Part shown: piece by piece, positions 5,530 to 8,968 of the stretch
How positions within the stretch are numbered: the first letter of the stretch is position 1
How the letters are laid out: each line of letters opens with the position of its first letter
NCBI GenBank assembly: GCA_002387735.1
Contig: DGKJ01000012.1
Span: 1-8,968 of the forward strand
Length of the DNA: 8,968 nt
Direction: 5' to 3'
DNA from: Bacteriovoracaceae bacterium UBA4573
Lineage (GTDB): Bacteria > Bdellovibrionota > UBA1018 > UBA923
Made by a program: the position numbers and the translations under genes
The notes under the pieces: generated by a model
Database searches by the model: none
Told to the model about the DNA's origin: nothing
Seen by the model: only the letters and a program-made list of their open reading frames with translations

Positions 5530-7200
5530 ATGAAGCTGGTCAAAGCGTTATTTATTGTATTGTGCGTAGGGGTATTCTGCTCGGAGGGTTCCTACGCTCA
5601 AAAGAAAAAACGACCCACTCGCCAAAACCCCGATATTATTCTTGAGGTCGGCGCCCCCAATGCAACCTTTCACCAATGTTACGAGGACAATAAACTTCGA
5701 ACCATGAAAGGTCACCACGCCCAAGACGCCTCGCTGATAAAAATTTGTCAGCACGGTAACGGCGAGTATTCGAAAAAAGCCATCGCTCTGGCGCGCGATC
5801 GCGACTGGTTTCCTCCGATTAAGTTAGAAGATAAACAAGCGCGGCTTCTAGCTTTTCAATTTATTTTTCTAAAAAAAACAAAAAAAAATGAGCTCACGAT
5901 ACCATTAAATATATCTGAAGTACGCTTTGTTTGCGCCTCGGAAAAGGCGAACATTCCGAAAACATCCCGGGTGGTGTTTCCCACCGAATCCGAAGCTTTA
6001 AAACATGGAATTCGCATTGAAATCCCCTGCAACTTTAACACGAGTCAAATTCGCATCGCACTACTTGACGCCCGCGCCCTAATCGAGGGCAGTCTGATGA
6101 ATTTACACAAAACCGTAACCAAAGTCGCAGGCTTAAAAAACACCTGTGGTGGCAACCCCAACCAGCCTGGCTGCAAAGAATGGAATCGGAAAATTACTGA
6201 AGTCTTCACTGCGGACGCTCAACAACCTTTGGGCGAACCTGCCAAGTTCCGATGTTTAGCGGTTGATGCAGGTTTGGAATTCGAAGTAGCTCCACGCAAA
6301 ACCGCTTCAACCTTGCCAGATCCATTTAAAACTTTTGGCGATTTAGATGCATCAGTTGCTCTGACCGACGAAGAATACGCAGGCAGTGACTACGAAGACT
6401 GGATCCAAGAATACCTTGAGACTTGTGACGACAATTACAGTCTTCCGAAAATTGAAAAATGTATTAACGGCTCTGAAGCCGCACTTCGGAATATCGGACC
6501 TTTCATCAAAGCAGAGGACTGCTCAAATGTGTTCTGGCCCGACGGCACGCCGGTGCTTTGCCGCTGGTTGGAGCACGCGGAAGCTACCCGAGCGCGAGCC
6601 TTCGCCCATGGCGTTCGATTAAAACAACAGTCTCTTGTTGAAAAACGAGATGCAGCAGAAAAAGCATTTCTTTGGGAGCACTGGGATTCCCGCAAATGGG
6701 ACTCTGAAGCTTATTCCGCCTACCTGGCGGCAGAAGACAATCTAGATCGAGTTCGTGATTTAGAATACGATGAATTATTGAACTTCCAGGCTCAGATAAA
6801 GGAATACATGGCTAGCCATCTCTACGAATTTACAGTTCAACCAACCTCGGAATGGAGCTATCGCGGGTACTCGATAAAAGATGCGCAAAGAAGCACCGTA
6901 CAAGAGGTGTGCCATTGGAAAATCGACTGCGGGGCGGCGCTGGAACTATTTGAACGACGTTTTGCATGGCGCACCCCCTACCCTTTAAAAGAAGGATGTT
7001 GGAGTGGCATCGTAAACTTTGGCAACGCATGGCATCCGAAAGAACCAACCATTGGTACTCTGGCCGAGGGACAAATTCACTGCGACCGAGCGTTTCGCCC
7101 ACCAGCCGAACCATTGCCCAACCCTGCTTCGTACGACAACTCTGGCGACGACTCTGACGACGACTCTAGCGACGACCCAACCTCAGACGACGACCAATAG
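5530..7200 (+). CDS. Large secreted cysteine-rich protein of unknown function with Asp/Ser tail
   Basis: From ATG 5530 this is a 556-residue protein. The start is chosen because it gives a clean signal peptide (MKLVKALFIVLCVGVFCSEG, then SYA, cut before Q24); the in-frame ATG 5476 would add 18 residues in front of it. The mature part opens with a basic patch (QKKKRPTR). It contains 15 cysteines spread along its length, for example NTCGG and PGCKE near 205-215 and VCHWKIDC near 460-467, which suggests disulphides in an exported protein. Residues about 345-430 are charged and helical, perhaps a short coiled coil (LVEKRDAAEKAFLWEHWDSR). The last 18 or so residues are an Asp/Ser repeat (DDSDDDSSDD) with a net strong negative charge. 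I recognise no enzyme motif or family. It stands alone in its orientation, and its 3' end overlaps lnt by 35 nt. Gene reality is well supported by the long frame, signal peptide and family-independent features; the function is open. Confidence 0.82.
   Translation: MKLVKALFIVLCVGVFCSEGSYAQKKKRPTRQNPDIILEVGAPNATFHQCYEDNKLRTMKGHHAQDASLIKICQHGNGEYSKKAIALARDRDWFPPIKLEDKQARLLAFQFIFLKKTKKNELTIPLNISEVRFVCASEKANIPKTSRVVFPTESEALKHGIRIEIPCNFNTSQIRIALLDARALIEGSLMNLHKTVTKVAGLKNTCGGNPNQPGCKEWNRKITEVFTADAQQPLGEPAKFRCLAVDAGLEFEVAPRKTASTLPDPFKTFGDLDASVALTDEEYAGSDYEDWIQEYLETCDDNYSLPKIEKCINGSEAALRNIGPFIKAEDCSNVFWPDGTPVLCRWLEHAEATRARAFAHGVRLKQQSLVEKRDAAEKAFLWEHWDSRKWDSEAYSAYLAAEDNLDRVRDLEYDELLNFQAQIKEYMASHLYEFTVQPTSEWSYRGYSIKDAQRSTVQEVCHWKIDCGAALELFERRFAWRTPYPLKEGCWSGIVNFGNAWHPKEPTIGTLAEGQIHCDRAFRPPAEPLPNPASYDNSGDDSDDDSSDDPTSDDDQ
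5871..5888 (+). repeat. Interrupted poly-A tract (A8-C-A9) within the Cys-rich protein gene
   Basis: Eight A, one C, then nine A encode KKTKK around residue 115-119. Such tracts are prone to replication or transcription slippage, and a one-base change would shift the frame early in the protein. The frame is intact here. Confidence 0.6.
7147..7194 (+). repeat. GAC-rich tandem repeat at a convergent gene overlap
   Basis: Imperfect repeats of GACGACTCT (7147-7155, 7159-7167) and further GACGAC pairs encode the Asp/Ser tail on the plus strand. The same bases, read from the minus strand from 7200 to 7166, encode the Arg-rich end of Lnt (IGRRLRLGRR). Confidence 0.75.
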
Positions 7201-8788
7201 TTTTGATATTCCTCAACAAAAATACTAGCGCCACGACGCTGGCAAAATGCGCGAATACTTCGCCTAGCCGCGCGTAAAAGGTCGACGGGAACTTTTGCTC
7301 GGGTCCAGGTAAACGAATAGTTCCCTGCATCACAGTGGGTTGAAACAATGGTGTTTGAAAATTTAAATCACCACTAAGCCCCAGCACCGCACTGATTCCG
7401 GTATTGGTCGCACGAATCATTGGTCTTCGAAGCTCAATACTGCGAAATCGCGTGAGCCCCAAATGTTGATGCGGTTCAGAGGTGTCGCCGAACCACGAAT
7501 CGTTGGTAATATTTATCAACACATCTGCACCGTCGCGCACACTCCTGCGAGAAAACTCCGGCACCAACCCTTCGTAACAAATCTGCGGGGCTAGGCGTAC
7601 ATGGTCTCGTTCACTTAAAGGAAGGCTCATGATCATGGGGCCCGCGCCGCGGCCGAAGTCGGCGATGGCGGGCACTAAGTCCTGGATATACGAACTAAAT
7701 GGCCCTAACGGAACGTACTCTCCAAATGCGAGAAGAATCGATTTGTGATAGTAGTCCAATATTTTTCCGTCGGAGTTCAAAAGAAACGCCGAATTATAAT
7801 CCCGCTTTCCGCGGGCGGCGTAACCCCCAAAATACAAAGGTTTTCCAGCTTCACGCGCTACGTTTTTGATATAACTTCGCCCACCGATTGAAGACTGGTC
7901 GGCAATCGGATTATCGAAATGCAGATACAAAAGCGGAAAAGCAGTTTCCGCCCAAATAAGTAAATCTGTGTCAGGGCGTTTTTTTACCGCATCGATCGTC
8001 ATCTCACGATATGTGTCGAGAACGCGGTAAATCGCTCGCGCAAAACCGCTCTCGCTCTCAAGTTTTTCGGCATCTCCAATGTTGGCTTGAATGACTGAAA
8101 ATCTAAACTCCCGACTGAAACTCCGCTCTAAGGCTTGTAACTGGGTAATGCGGTGGTTTCCCCAAATGCCAAATCCAAGAAAAAGCAGGATCAAGGCACC
8201 GGCAGTTATAGCTGCGACCCGCATATGGCGACGCCGCAACAGAAAATAAACGCTGGCATTAAACGCGATGATCAAAAATGTCAGGCCATAGGCCCCCGTG
8301 AATTCAGCGATTTGTACAACCGAAAACCAGGCGATGAGTGAGTGCCCCAATGTGTTTGGGAATATTTTTGGATACCACCAGTCAAAAGCCACATAGATCG
8401 AAGACAACATGACGACGAACGACAAAAAACCAAATGTCGTTGGTCTAACGTTTTTTACAAGTACGCGAGCCACGATCGCAAAAGCTACAAACTGAAGTTC
8501 TGCAAACAGCGCAAACAAAACGAGAACTATTTTCCCGACGATCCACGGGAACCCGCCAAACGATACGGCCACATAACTGACCCACCCGAATCCGAAAAGC
8601 ACATACGAAATCATGGCGCCCGCGCCGACCCAGGCAGCCTTTTTTGCGGTAGAAGCGGCTTCGACTGCCCATAGAAACGGTACTAAACCCACGAACGCGA
8701 GGGGCACGAAACCATACGGAGGAAAGGCTAATACAAAAAATAGCGCCGAAAGAGCGCCTAATAAGAAAAATCTGACGGTGGGCTTCAT
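7166..8788 (-). CDS. lnt: Apolipoprotein N-acyltransferase
   Basis: A 540-residue inner-membrane enzyme, slightly longer than E. coli Lnt (512). About six N-terminal hydrophobic segments (residues 5-205), with the typical FPPYGF near the start, precede the periplasmic nitrilase-like domain (about 228-495). A C-terminal membrane segment (about 509-525) ends in an Arg-rich cytoplasmic tail. The catalytic triad is intact: E281 in WAETAFP, K349 in YYHKSIL, C404 in ICYE. The supporting glutamates E357 (FGEYVP) and E406, and the family signature ITNDSWFG (427-434), are also present. Lnt transfers an acyl chain from phospholipid to the amino group of the lipid-modified cysteine, completing lipoproteins such as BamB and the others encoded nearby. 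No Shine-Dalgarno precedes ATG 8788; the bases before it are T8-C. Translation may depend on the upstream gene ending 32 nt away. The 3' end overlaps the Cys-rich protein gene. Confidence 0.95.
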   Translation of the reverse strand: MKPTVRFFLLGALSALFFVLAFPPYGFVPLAFVGLVPFLWAVEAASTAKKAAWVGAGAMISYVLFGFGWVSYVAVSFGGFPWIVGKIVLVLFALFAELQFVAFAIVARVLVKNVRPTTFGFLSFVVMLSSIYVAFDWWYPKIFPNTLGHSLIAWFSVVQIAEFTGAYGLTFLIIAFNASVYFLLRRRHMRVAAITAGALILLFLGFGIWGNHRITQLQALERSFSREFRFSVIQANIGDAEKLESESGFARAIYRVLDTYREMTIDAVKKRPDTDLLIWAETAFPLLYLHFDNPIADQSSIGGRSYIKNVAREAGKPLYFGGYAARGKRDYNSAFLLNSDGKILDYYHKSILLAFGEYVPLGPFSSYIQDLVPAIADFGRGAGPMIMSLPLSERDHVRLAPQICYEGLVPEFSRRSVRDGADVLINITNDSWFGDTSEPHQHLGLTRFRSIELRRPMIRATNTGISAVLGLSGDLNFQTPLFQPTVMQGTIRLPGPEQKFPSTFYARLGEVFAHFASVVALVFLLRNIKTIGRRLRLGRR

Positions 8789-8820
8789 GAAAAAAAACTA
8801 AGTGGTTTTTATAGAACAGT

Positions 8821-8968
8821 CTACTTGGAAATCTTGCTCCACTCGGATTCGGAAAACCCCGGAACCCAGACCGGCTGAAATACCGTTTTTTCGAGCTTTT
8901 TTTCTAGTGTAGATTTCTTCGTACCTGAGGCTACGGTAGGAACTGCCAACGGTGCTGGAACTTTTACT
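8821..8968 (-). CDS. 3' end of an unidentified gene upstream of lnt (partial)
   Basis: On the minus strand a frame is open from the window edge (first full codon ending at 8967) to a TAG at 8823-8821, giving 48 residues. It opens with a Pro/Val-rich stretch (VKVPAPLAVPTVASG) and a basic segment (KKSTLEKKLEKT) and ends in FSESEWSKISK. The composition looks like a linker and tail of a real protein, and the stop is again TAG, 32 nt before lnt. A second frame is also open to a TAG nearer lnt (8807-8805), so the choice of frame is not certain. No function can be named from this fragment. Confidence 0.5.
   Translation of the reverse strand, partial: VKVPAPLAVPTVASGTKKSTLEKKLEKTVFQPVWVPGFSESEWSKISK

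Noticed and set aside
8153..8674. Two plus-strand frames inside lnt
   Set aside because: They are antisense to well-conserved lnt codons, have no signal or domain, and show composition typical of shadow frames.
1..8968. tRNA, rRNA, CRISPR array, insertion sequence, defence or phage module
   Set aside because: No cloverleaf-like segment, no regularly spaced repeats, no transposase or integrase motifs and no terminal inverted repeats were seen. Gene content is housekeeping and envelope functions.

Overview
This window is chromosomal, gene-dense bacterial DNA from a Gram-negative (diderm) organism. It has two lipoproteins of the outer-membrane assembly type (BamB, BamE-like), the apolipoprotein N-acyltransferase Lnt, a further lipoprotein and two Sec-secreted proteins. 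The double-ACT SerB, the mid-range base composition and the abundance of small unassigned lipoproteins would fit a Bdellovibrio-like or other 'deltaproteobacterial' lineage. That placement is inference; nothing in the window proves it.

Layout, left to right. Positions 1-2121 (+) read as one tightly packed transcription unit: the 3' end of a helical TPR/YfgM-like protein, bamB overlapping it by 31 nt, and a TerC-family membrane protein overlapping bamB by 8 nt. The TerC frame is broken by an in-frame TAG at 1870-1872, with clear TerC sequence on both sides. A BamE/SmpA-like lipoprotein (2146-2595, +) follows with its own good ribosome binding site. It meets, tail to tail, a leftward cluster of three genes: a secreted HELTH-type putative zinc metalloprotease (5418-4717), serB (4670-3462) and a lipoprotein with two lipocalin-like GxW segments (3389-2592). 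A 111-bp divergent region separates the protease from a large secreted, cysteine-rich protein of unknown function (5530-7200, +). That protein ends in an Asp/Ser repeat tail overlapping the 3' end of lnt (8788-7166, -) by 35 nt. The 3' end of another leftward gene (8968-8821) lies just upstream of lnt.

Most genes serve the cell envelope: Lnt completes lipoproteins such as BamB, the BamE-like protein and the GxW lipoprotein, and BamB/BamE act in beta-barrel insertion. SerB (serine biosynthesis) and TerC are the exceptions. Nine of the ten gene ends in the window use TAG and none uses TAA, so TAG clearly serves as a real terminator here. This makes the internal TAG in terC most likely a nonsense mutation or a sequence error, not a recoded codon. 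I see no RNA genes, insertion sequences, CRISPR arrays, attachment sites or defence genes, and no obvious new multi-gene system. The best candidates for a second look are the interrupted terC, the unassigned secreted Cys-rich protein with its antisense-overlapping tail, and the secreted protease next to serB. There is no gene-free stretch above 300 bases.
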